DNA of 64,000 nt from Planctomycetota bacterium (GTDB lineage: Bacteria > Planctomycetota > UBA1135 > GCA-002748355), in contig JACKHW010000001.1 in NCBI GenBank assembly GCA_020638795.1, positions 744,001 to 808,000 on the forward strand, read 5' to 3'. Position 1 is the stretch's first letter. Each line of letters opens with the position of its first letter. Below, piece after piece: positions 40,366 through 48,240 of the stretch. The notes under the pieces were generated by a model. It was not told the DNA's origin. It saw only the letters and a program-made list of their open reading frames with translations, and made no database searches. The position numbers and the translations under genes were made by a program.

Positions 40366-42711
40366 CTATGTGAGGTGCTTGCGCATCGTGTCGATGAGGT
40401 CCTTGAGCTTGAACGGCTTCGAAACGAAATCGTCCATTCCCGCATCCAAACAGCGCTTGCGATCGCTCTCCTGCGCGTTCGCCGTGCAGGCGACGATCGG
40501 CAAGCGCGCGGGACAGCCCTTGTCGAGCTTCCCGTCGGCTTCGAGCTCACGAATCAGTCTCGCGCTCTGCCAGCCATCCATGACCGGCATCTGGCAATCC
40601 ATGAGAATCAGGTCGCACGGGTTCTCGGTGACGTAGAGGAGAGCCTCGCGTCCGTCGTTGACGACCGTGACGGTCAAACCCACGCGTTCGAGGACCTTGC
40701 GAGCGACCTTCTGATTGATCAGGTTGTCTTCGGCGACGAGGACCTTGCCGGTCAGTTTCTCGGACGCAATCGCTTTGACATGCGTCTTCGGATCGCCCGA
40801 GTACGAAGATAGGATCCAGTCCCTGAGACTCGAAGTCTTCAGGGGTTCGAGCAGTAGTTCGGCGTTGTCGAACGAGACGTCGATCTCTCGACGACGCAGC
40901 AGGTGTTCGATGACCGCGATCTCGGGTTTGGACTCGTGGTTGCTGAGAGCGTTCTGAATCGACCAAGCGCGATCGCGCTGGCCGTCCGAGTCGACGATCA
41001 CGTACAAGCAAACGTCGGGACTACGGAAGTCGTCCGGGATCACGGCGATGTCGCGTTCCATGCCGAAGATCGCCGTCGAGTTGGGGTCGATCCCGATGCT
41101 GATCAGAGACTCCTTGAGCTGCTCGCGGATCAGCTCTCGATCGCTGAAGACGACGACTTTGCGCGCAAGCGTCGCTACCGGAAGCGCGAGCGTGCACGGT
41201 TCACGGCTAGGATCGACCTGAACCGTGAACCAGAAACACGAGCCGACTCCGAACTCACTGTCGACGCCGATGTCGCCGCCCATCAGATGCGAGAGTTCCC
41301 TGCTGATCGCGAGGCCGAGCCCGGTGCCGCCGAACCTCCGCGTGGTCGTCGAGTCGGCCTGTTCGAAGACCTGGAACAACGTGTCCTTTCGATCCGCCGG
41401 GATGCCGATGCCAGTATCGCGCACCTCGAAGCGTAGAACCGATTCTCCCGACTCCTTTCGGAACGGCAGGCTCACACGAACGACGATCCGACCGTGTTCG
41501 GTGAACTTGACGGCGTTGTTGAGGAGATTCATGAGGACCTGACGAACGCGAGTCGGGTCGCCGACGACGAGTCCCGGGACTTCGCTCGAGACGATCGCTG
41601 CGAGGTCGATGCCCTTGGATTCCGCGATGCCGCTGATGATGTCCGTCGTGCTCTCGACGATCTGGCGGACGTCGAATACGAGGTGCTCGAGCTTGAGCTT
41701 CTTGGCCTCGATCTTGGAGAAGTCGAGAATGTCGTTGATGATGCCGAGCAACGCCTCGGCAGCGCTTTTTGCCGTGCGGGCGTATTCGACTTGTTCGCGA
41801 TCCAGTTCGGTGTCGAGGATCAGCGAGTTCATGCTGATGATGCCGTTCAGCGGCGTCCGGAGTTCGTGAGACATCGTTGCCAGGAACTCGCTCTTGGCAC
41901 GATTGGCCTTGACGAGTTGGGCGGTGCGGTCGACGACCTCCTTCTCCGTCGCTTCCTGTGCGGCTTCCAACCGGCTCACGAAAGCCGAAATGTTGCGTGT
42001 GAGCCGCCGGACTTCTTCCGGGCCTGCCTCTTCGACGTCGAACTCGCTGCGCGTGAGGTTCGCGCGTTCGGCCGCCAGACTCAGGTCCTCGATCGGGCGC
42101 ACGGTCGTGCGCACGTTCCAGGACCAAGCAAGGCCGATGATCAACAAGTAGAGAATCGAGAACAGGATCGAGAGCTTCAGGAGCGATGCGCGACTCTCTT
42201 CGACATCTCGTTGGAGGTGCTTCGAGCGTGCGACGAGTTGCGTTTCCAGGTCCTCGACCATCCGGACGAGAGGTGCGGCGAACTCGTCGACTTGCGCGAC
42301 CATGTCGTTGATCCGACTCGCACGATCTCCGCCGCGCAAGATGGTCGAGTCTTCGACTACGCCCTGAATCGCCTTGATCCCGTGCTCGATGCGTACGAGC
42401 GACTCGGTTTTGTCCGCGCAAAGCGGTGTCTTGCGAAGCTCACCCAAGAGCTTCTCGAGTTCCCTGGACTGGCGACTCGAAGCGTTCAGGACGTACGTCT
42501 CGCCGTCATTCATGACCAAGTCGGTCAAGAGCAGCCACTGAGCGAGCAGGTCCTTGAGTCGGTCGACGTCCTTGAGTGCGCCAGAGTTCGGGCCCGTCGC
42601 CATGGTTTGAGCCTGAACGTCCTGGTAACCGTAGACGAGGATGGAGCCGAGGCTGTAACCGGTAATGGTGCACAACGCGACCAGCACACCGGTTCGGATC
42701 TTGATGTTCAT
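40366..42711 (-). CDS. Hybrid sensor histidine kinase with receiver domain
   Basis: 781 residues from ATG 42711, overlapping the upstream stop in TGATG (42709-42713). TM1 is at 8-28, a helical periplasmic sensor at 32-182, TM2 at about 180-198 (LSILFSILYLLIIGLAW), then a HAMP-like linker. The HisKA box is FLATMSHELRTPLNGI with His282. The ATPase has LLNNAVKFTEHGRI (N box), DTGIGIP (G1) and FGGTGLGLAI (G2). A degenerate receiver-like stretch (KVVVFSDRELIREQLKESLI) precedes a complete receiver: VLVAEDNLINQKVARKVLER, phospho-acceptor Asp705 in LILMDCQMPVMDGW, and VSKPFKLKDL. No DNA-binding regulator is adjacent, so output is probably by phosphorelay. Confidence 0.92.
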   Translation of the reverse strand: MNIKIRTGVLVALCTITGYSLGSILVYGYQDVQAQTMATGPNSGALKDVDRLKDLLAQWLLLTDLVMNDGETYVLNASSRQSRELEKLLGELRKTPLCADKTESLVRIEHGIKAIQGVVEDSTILRGGDRASRINDMVAQVDEFAAPLVRMVEDLETQLVARSKHLQRDVEESRASLLKLSILFSILYLLIIGLAWSWNVRTTVRPIEDLSLAAERANLTRSEFDVEEAGPEEVRRLTRNISAFVSRLEAAQEATEKEVVDRTAQLVKANRAKSEFLATMSHELRTPLNGIISMNSLILDTELDREQVEYARTAKSAAEALLGIINDILDFSKIEAKKLKLEHLVFDVRQIVESTTDIISGIAESKGIDLAAIVSSEVPGLVVGDPTRVRQVLMNLLNNAVKFTEHGRIVVRVSLPFRKESGESVLRFEVRDTGIGIPADRKDTLFQVFEQADSTTTRRFGGTGLGLAISRELSHLMGGDIGVDSEFGVGSCFWFTVQVDPSREPCTLALPVATLARKVVVFSDRELIREQLKESLISIGIDPNSTAIFGMERDIAVIPDDFRSPDVCLYVIVDSDGQRDRAWSIQNALSNHESKPEIAVIEHLLRRREIDVSFDNAELLLEPLKTSSLRDWILSSYSGDPKTHVKAIASEKLTGKVLVAEDNLINQKVARKVLERVGLTVTVVNDGREALLYVTENPCDLILMDCQMPVMDGWQSARLIRELEADGKLDKGCPARLPIVACTANAQESDRKRCLDAGMDDFVSKPFKLKDLIDTMRKHLT

Positions 42712-43742
42712 CAGTGTCTCCCGACGGTCGTGAGCGTCTCGAGAATCGTCGCGAGTTCCTGGGCGGCTCGTTCGATCGTCCGTTCGCCGGAAATCCGATC
42801 GAGCTTGCGATCCACTACCTGCTCCAACATCTCCCGCTGGCTGAGGCTGATGTCGTCGTCGACCGGCAGAATGGAGACGACTTCGTTCTCTGGTCCGAGA
42901 TGCCACCTGACGACCAAGTTCTCGGAGTCGAGGTGGAGCCGCGTCTCGATGACTCTTCCGAGCAAACGTCGTTTCTCAGCACGCGCTTGCACCGCACGGA
43001 CACTGCGGACCATTTTGGACTTCGGTGTTTTCGATGCTTCGGATGCGTCCACGCGATTCTCGGAAACGAGTCTCTCGAACGAGTCCGCATGTGGAAAAGC
43101 GGACATGCCGAGTTCGAGATCCTGCAGCTTTTCGAGCTCGGCGTTCCAGACGGAGTGGATGACGACGAGTGCTTTCGCTGCCGAGCGCACGACGGTCGTC
43201 GCGAGTTCTTCGGCGCCGCGCGGAACGTATCGTCGTACCTCGCCCAGACGTCCCGTCCGCGTGAGAAGAGCGATCACGCTCTCGTAGTCCAGGCCCGTCA
43301 ACTTCTTGGCGAACAGCGACTGCTCGAGGGCGTTCCGATATCGATTGCGGCAGCGGTGGAACTTGAACTCACGGACGCGCAAGTCGAGGCTCAAGTGCCA
43401 TGCGATTTCCGTGAGGCCCCACTCGCTCTCTTCGGAGCGGACGTAGATCAAGCCGAGCGGGCGCTTGCCGCGGAGCGCGACGTAGAGCGTGTGATCCCCG
43501 AGCTCGTTGAAGTGCACGCGAAAGGGCAGGCGGCGCTCGACGTAGTTTCGTGCCTCCGTGTCGACTTCGCGCACGATCGCGCGATACCCGTCCGATTCCG
43601 GGTAGGCGTCGAACACGCTGCGTTTCGGATCTCGCAAGTGACAGTGGCTTTGCCCGAATGCTCCACAGCAAACGAAGAACAAAGCCATGACTCGAAACGT
43701 GCCGCTCGACTGCAGGAGCGTGAATCGCAGGAAAAAACGCAT
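42711..43742 (-). CDS. Exported protein of unknown family, partner of the hybrid kinase
   Basis: 343 residues, with a hydrophobic signal ending near MALFFVCCGAFGQSHC; initiation could also be at the Met at residue 19. The mature N-terminal half has RNYVERRLPFRVHFNELGDH, TLYVALRGKRPLGLIYVRSE and EWGLTEIAWHLSLDLRVREF, a pattern that recalls FMN-binding-domain proteins of the periplasm, without a clear flavin-attachment motif. The second half is helical (LATTVVRSAAKALVVIHSVW). It ends inside the start of the kinase gene, so the two are translationally coupled, and it may be the ligand-binding or redox partner of the sensor (inference). Confidence 0.65.
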   Translation of the reverse strand: MRFFLRFTLLQSSGTFRVMALFFVCCGAFGQSHCHLRDPKRSVFDAYPESDGYRAIVREVDTEARNYVERRLPFRVHFNELGDHTLYVALRGKRPLGLIYVRSEESEWGLTEIAWHLSLDLRVREFKFHRCRNRYRNALEQSLFAKKLTGLDYESVIALLTRTGRLGEVRRYVPRGAEELATTVVRSAAKALVVIHSVWNAELEKLQDLELGMSAFPHADSFERLVSENRVDASEASKTPKSKMVRSVRAVQARAEKRRLLGRVIETRLHLDSENLVVRWHLGPENEVVSILPVDDDISLSQREMLEQVVDRKLDRISGERTIERAAQELATILETLTTVGRH

Positions 43743-43992
43743 CGTCTAACGCATCGACGCGCGCGTGAGTGCGCCTTGAGCTGCAACGGAGGCTGCCCGC
43801 GTTGTCCTACTTTTTGCCGAGATTTGCCCGAATCGGCGAGTGTCCCGCGTCAGTAGGCGAGGCAGAACAGACTCGGGCGCGACGTCGCGTTCAAGCTGTT
43901 GCGCACCGAACTCGCCGATGCGACGCTTGACAAGCGTATTCGCCGTGAGGCTGCGATCCGCGGTGGCCGCGGCCGCGCCATCCGCAGCTGCC

Positions 43993-45087
43993 TCAGCTCC
44001 GGAACATCATCACGAGGCCGTTGTTGTACGTGTTCGTGATCGCGGTCACCGAGTCCGGGTCCGCCGCGCTCGTCTTCATGCGGATGAGTCCGAGATTCGA
44101 GACGCCGGCGCCGCCGCCGATGCCGTTCTCGAGCCCGCGGCTCGTGACGATGCCCGCTGCGTTGGCTGCCACGTCGATGAAGATCATCTGCGAAAGGAAG
44201 GTCACCCGGTGGAGCTTGGCGTCGTTCGGAATCGGGAACGAGACGTTGAAGTCGCCGGCCGCGTTCGTGGCCCCGGGAATGATGAGCAGCGGGTCATTGA
44301 CGAGGTTGCAGCTCGTGCCGGGGATCGTGGCGTTGATCTTCGTGGCGCCGATCGAGAGGATGCCCGGAATCGTCGGCAAGAAGCTCTTGCCGAGGAACGT
44401 CGCGTTGGTGCTGCCGACGAAGAGCTGGTTCGTCGGGACTTCGTGTTCGACGACTTGGCCGGCGTTGTTCTTGCAACCGGCGTAGCTGCCGTTTTGCAGC
44501 GACCAGCCATAGCCCTGGACTGCGGAGCTGCTGACGAAGTCGAACGCATAGCCGCCCGAGTAGGCGTAGCAGCGTGTCTCGACCGACATGGACTTGGTCG
44601 AGCTGCCGTTCATCAGGACGAACGTCGCGCTGTCGAAGGGGAAGTCGATGTCGAAGATCTTCAGTTCTTCCGGAGTCGTGCCCGACGAGGGGTAGCTGAT
44701 CTTCTTGCGAGAGAACACCGTCTTGACGCTCGCCGTCTCGAAGTTGCCGTCAAAGGTCCCTGCCGGAGTTTGACTCGTCACGCCGCTCGGTGCCTCGCCC
44801 ATGCGGATCATGACTTCGACCGTGCCACCCGCGCGGTTCAGATAGGACGTCTGGTTGGAAGGGCGATACGCGAGGCCACGCGCGAGGGTCGTGCCCGTCG
44901 ATGTGAAGGTCCATGCATCGTGGATCTGCTGGTAGCGCATCGGCGATGTGGCGTGCGGCCAGATGTTGTTGGAATTGACTTGCCCGAGGGCGTAGCTCGG
45001 CGAGTAGGTCGCTGTCTGTGCGGTGAGTGCACCGGTCAAGCAAAGAGCTGCCGACGTCGCTGCGATGGAGAATCGAGAGTTGCGCAT
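43993..45087 (-). CDS. Secreted protein of unknown function
   Basis: 364 residues. The signal peptide MRNSRFSIAATSAALCLTGA ends near TAQTATYSP. The mature protein is Gly/Ser/Thr/Asn-rich and beta-sheet-like, with a pair of Cys (TRCYAYSGG, AGCKNNAG) and a C-terminal repeat-poor domain, NDAKLHRVTFLSQMIFIDVA. This style (short Cys-containing beta domains, a C-terminal block describing surface or storage proteins) is common in secreted proteins of planctomycetes. I cannot name a family. It stands alone, with 250 bases of non-coding sequence on its 3' side and a divergent gap on its 5' side. Confidence 0.7.
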   Translation of the reverse strand: MRNSRFSIAATSAALCLTGALTAQTATYSPSYALGQVNSNNIWPHATSPMRYQQIHDAWTFTSTGTTLARGLAYRPSNQTSYLNRAGGTVEVMIRMGEAPSGVTSQTPAGTFDGNFETASVKTVFSRKKISYPSSGTTPEELKIFDIDFPFDSATFVLMNGSSTKSMSVETRCYAYSGGYAFDFVSSSAVQGYGWSLQNGSYAGCKNNAGQVVEHEVPTNQLFVGSTNATFLGKSFLPTIPGILSIGATKINATIPGTSCNLVNDPLLIIPGATNAAGDFNVSFPIPNDAKLHRVTFLSQMIFIDVAANAAGIVTSRGLENGIGGGAGVSNLGLIRMKTSAADPDSVTAITNTYNNGLVMMFRS

Positions 45088-45431
45088 GTGCCTCCGAGGG
45101 CGAGAAGGGAGAAGGGAACAAGTAACGTGCCAAGCCTACTACGGACGCAGATGCCTCGCAGCTGGCCATTCGGCGGAGCTCGATGTTCGGGATCCGGACC
45201 CGGGTAGCTTTGCCGGATTGGGCCCGGTCGTATGGCTCGCACGTGCATCAGGCGGCAGCGCGATCGCGGAGTCTCGGGCGGCAGAGACCGATCAGAGGAG
45301 TCTTGGCCCCAGGATCTCGACGCAGCTCGAATCGAGACCGATGCGGGCTCGGAGTTCCCGGTCGATCTCGATCTCCGAGGATGCGCCACTCCCGCGTCGC
45401 TGATCGCCGTCACTTGGTCGATGATGTCCGC
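45088..45431. other. Intergenic region, no gene seen
   Basis: These 344 bases lie between the divergently transcribed secreted-protein gene and the small membrane-protein gene, and must hold both promoters. Open frames here lack coding character. A purine-rich GAGAAGGGAGAAGG stretch lies just upstream of the minus-strand start and may include its ribosome site. I saw no hairpin or RNA gene. Confidence 0.5.
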
Positions 45432-45851
45432 ATGGTGCAGCTCGCTTCGATCCACCTCTTCGTCACGGCTGCCCTCGTCGGCTTGATCTGGGTCGTGCAA
45501 CTCGTCGTCTACCCGGCCTTGCAGCTCGTCGACGAGCGGGGATTTGCCGCATACCACAGCGCGCACATGCAGCGCATCACATGGGTCGTCGCGCCCTTGA
45601 TGCTCACGGAAGTGGCGACGCTCGCCTTGGTTCTTGCGTACTCGGGTTACGGAAGCTCCGCGCGATTGGCCAGCGCTGCAGCTCTTGTAGCCGTCTGGGC
45701 TTCTACGGCGTTCGTGCAGGTCCCACTCCACACGCAGTTGCGCAACTGCGGCAAAGACAACGCCGTGATCGCGCGCCTCGTCGCGAGCAACTGGCTGCGC
45801 ACGGTGCTGTGGAGCGCGCGCGGCGCGCTCGTGCTCGGCTGCGGCGTCTGA
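45432..45851 (+). CDS. Small integral membrane protein
   Basis: 139 residues from ATG 45432; the frame is open upstream but Arg-rich and non-coding in character. There are four membrane helices: ASIHLFVTAALVGLIWVVQL, WVVAPLMLTEVATLALVLAY, LASAAALVAVWASTAFVQV and a C-terminal one. A conserved-looking region is VVYPALQLVDERGFAAYHSA with QVPLHTQLRNCG between helices 3 and 4. This resembles small DUF1772-like or related four-helix membrane proteins, but I cannot fix the family. No neighbour suggests a role. Confidence 0.7.
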   Translation: MVQLASIHLFVTAALVGLIWVVQLVVYPALQLVDERGFAAYHSAHMQRITWVVAPLMLTEVATLALVLAYSGYGSSARLASAAALVAVWASTAFVQVPLHTQLRNCGKDNAVIARLVASNWLRTVLWSARGALVLGCGV

Positions 45852-45984
45852 TGCGGGCCATTGAATTTTTTCGATCGCTGCGGCGGAGCAGTAGAACATC
45901 GACGCCGTGCGCTTCGGTTCGGTCGGCGAATCGCGTTCGTTCGGCACGTCGGGTCCATTCGCGAGCCGTGAGAATCACTCTGTG

Positions 45985-46330
45985 CAGGGGCGCAACCAGC
46001 GGCTCCAACCCGGAGGTGCGCTCGAGTCCTACGCGTTCAACCTCTCGAAGGCATACCCCGCGATCGCGTTGCTCGGTTTCTCGAACACGCAGTGGGGCGC
46101 GCTGGCACTTCCGCTTGACCTCCGCGGCCTCGGCGCTCTACGTCGACCCGTCGAGCAATGCGGTCGGGCTCGTGCTGTCGAACGCGATCCAGTTCACGAT
46201 CCCGTGGGCACTGAGTTCAGCGACGACGGTGTCTGTCGTCCGCCCGTCGACGACCGCAACGAGTGGCACGGTGGCGTTCTCGGGGAGTCCCGCGGGGCTC
46301 GTGATTCAGTTCGATGGGGTGTTCCGGTAG
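45985..46330 (+). pseudogene. Frameshifted C-terminal remnant of a secreted protein
   Basis: Two frames give consecutive parts of one typical secreted-protein C-terminus. Frame 1 reads AIALLGFSNTQWGALALPLD then LRGLGAL (to about 46140). Frame 2 continues ALYVDPSSNAVGLVLSNAIQ and ends GTVAFSGSPAGLVIQFDGVF at a stop at 46330. Joining them needs a small indel near 46130-46140. No start or signal peptide precedes it. It appears to be the 3' end of a decayed gene. The call rests on similarity of style to planctomycete secreted proteins, not on a search. Confidence 0.5.
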
Positions 46331-46408
46331 GCGCGCCGAGCGAAACCACGCTGCCTTTCGATCAATCCGACCGAGGAAGTCGTGCGGCCGGGCTGGCACC
46401 ATGGGCAC

Positions 46409-47203
46409 ATGAAGACTCGGTACGCGTCCCCGATTGCCCTGCTCCTCGCGGCGTGTTCGATCGCGCCGCCATCACATCCGGCTACCACCGTCGACCGCAC
46501 GGAGCTGTGGGCGGCACTCGACGGCGAAGCGCTGTTCACGATCGCTGGTGGTTTGAAGCCGATGAGCAGCGGGTTCTGGCGAACCAGGATCGAAGTGGCA
46601 GCTCCGGACCTCACCGAGGTGCAACGCGTCCGAGGCGAGCTCGCGGTGTGGCGCAACGAAGAGCTCTGGGCGGACGTCCACGTCTTCGATCAGGTGCACG
46701 AGGGTCGACGCGCGGCGCTCGCGTACGTCATGGACCGCGACGCGGTCGCGAATGTGCTGACAAGACACCGCGACTTCTTCGCCCCGTATGGGCTCGCACC
46801 GGACACCCATCCGGCCGAAGTCGTCGCGGTCGTCGAGCGCATGCCGAAGCTGGACCGGCACCGCGGACAGGGGCTGCTCTTCGGCTACCCGGAGCACGCG
46901 ATCGAGTTCTTCGTGCGCTCCGAAGCGGAGCGAGCTCCGGACGGGAAGCCATCAGCACGCCGCTTCGTGCAGATCCCGACCTTCGGCTCGTCGACGGGGC
47001 ACTTCGTCTACGCCGTGCCCGAGGATCACGTCGAAGGGCCGGATGACTCGGGGCTTCGAGAGGCCGCTGCGCGCGTGCTTGCTCGGTATCGCGAGCTGCG
47101 TGCTGCGTGCACCCCACCTGGGCAGGGGCCGGTCGCCCCTGTCGTGCGTGCGCTGCGCCGTGAGTTCGCTCGAGTCCGCGAACTGGCATCGATTCTGCGG
47201 TAG
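46409..47203 (+). CDS. Putative lipoprotein of unknown function
   Basis: 264 residues from ATG 46409. The signal SPIALLLAACSIAPP gives a lipobox Cys at about 16. The mature part is soluble, mixed alpha/beta: TELWAALDGEALFTIAGGLK, ELWADVHVFDQVHEGRRAAL, GLLFGYPEHAIEFFVRSEAE and HFVYAVPEDHVEGPDD. The C-terminus is an Arg/Ala-rich helix (LRREFARVRELASIL). I recognise no family. It follows the remnant at 45985-46330 and precedes an unrelated hydrolase, so context gives no function. Confidence 0.7.
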   Translation: MKTRYASPIALLLAACSIAPPSHPATTVDRTELWAALDGEALFTIAGGLKPMSSGFWRTRIEVAAPDLTEVQRVRGELAVWRNEELWADVHVFDQVHEGRRAALAYVMDRDAVANVLTRHRDFFAPYGLAPDTHPAEVVAVVERMPKLDRHRGQGLLFGYPEHAIEFFVRSEAERAPDGKPSARRFVQIPTFGSSTGHFVYAVPEDHVEGPDDSGLREAAARVLARYRELRAACTPPGQGPVAPVVRALRREFARVRELASILR

Positions 47204-47298
47204 CACGTGAAGAAGTCTCGAGACGACGGACTCACGTCCCATGCTACAAGACGCTCGCAGCGCATCCTCGGCGCACGACCACGCAAGCAGGTTTGTCC

Positions 47299-48216
47299 AT
47301 GAAGAACATCAAGATCCGAAGCCGCAACGGCCAAGACGTCACGATTGCAGCCGTGCTGCATCTCCCGTTGGCCTTCGACGCGACGAAGCCGCAGCCGGTC
47401 ATTGTCGTCTCTCATCCGGGCGGCGGTGTGAAGGAACAGGCCGCCGGCCTGTACGCGAAGAGGCTCGCCGAGCACGGCCTGGCCGCGATCGCGTTCGATG
47501 CCTCCTACCAAGGGGAGAGCACGGGCCAGCCGCGACAACTGGAGAACCCGTACATCCGAACCGAGGACGTCAGCGCGGTGATCGACTACCTGACGACGCT
47601 CCCGCACGTCGACCAAGAACGGATCGGCGCGATGGGCATCTGTGCGGGTGGGGGATACACCGCCAACGCGGCGATCAACGATCGCCGCATCAAAGCGCTG
47701 GCCACGGTCAGCGCCGTCAACATCGGCTCGATGTTCCGCAATGGGTGGGACAACTCGATCCGGGATGCGGACGCGATCCCTGCGCTCGTCGGTGGCTCGA
47801 ACGCACGTACGGCCGAAGCGGGCGATGCCGCCGACACGGTCACGATTCCACTGGCGCCGCTGAAGAAGGAAGATGCACCGAATGCCGAGCTTGCCGAGGC
47901 ATGGGAGTACTATCACACGCCGCGTTGTGAACACCCCAACGCACCGGGCTTCGCGACGGCGCGAAGCCTGAATCAGATCATCACCTACGACGCCTACAAC
48001 AAGGCCGAGGCGTTCTTGACCCAGCCGTTGCTGGTCATTGCCGGTTCGGAGGCGGGCAGCAAGTGGATGAGTGACGACTTGGTGAAGCGCGCGGCGAGTT
48101 CGGACAAGCAGTTGTACGTCGTCGAAGGTGCGAACCACATGTCGCTGTACGACGTGCCGCAGTACGTCGACGAAGCCGTCGCAAAGCTCGCGTCGTTCTT
48201 CGAGCACCGTCTGTGA
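47299..48216 (+). CDS. Alpha/beta hydrolase, dienelactone-hydrolase type with Cys nucleophile
   Basis: 305 residues from ATG 47299; a TTG six bases upstream is less likely. The alpha/beta-hydrolase core includes PVIVVSHPGGGVKEQAAGLY (oxyanion region), AIAFDASYQGESTGQPR, and the nucleophile elbow MGICAGGGYTAN with Cys115 at the centre of G-x-C-x-G. The C-terminal His lies in EGANHMSLYDVP. A Cys nucleophile is typical of dienelactone hydrolase and the YcjY-like group. There is no signal peptide, so it is cytoplasmic. The substrate cannot be told from the sequence. It converges with the kinase gene ending at 48241. Confidence 0.85.
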   Translation: MKNIKIRSRNGQDVTIAAVLHLPLAFDATKPQPVIVVSHPGGGVKEQAAGLYAKRLAEHGLAAIAFDASYQGESTGQPRQLENPYIRTEDVSAVIDYLTTLPHVDQERIGAMGICAGGGYTANAAINDRRIKALATVSAVNIGSMFRNGWDNSIRDADAIPALVGGSNARTAEAGDAADTVTIPLAPLKKEDAPNAELAEAWEYYHTPRCEHPNAPGFATARSLNQIITYDAYNKAEAFLTQPLLVIAGSEAGSKWMSDDLVKRAASSDKQLYVVEGANHMSLYDVPQYVDEAVAKLASFFEHRL

Positions 48217-48240
48217 GACTCGGATCTGGTCGCAATCGCG

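Noticed and set aside
41494..43287. A 597-codon plus-strand open frame opposite the hybrid kinase
   Set aside because: The minus strand encodes intact HisKA, ATPase and receiver motifs. The plus-strand frame has no domain and is a shadow.
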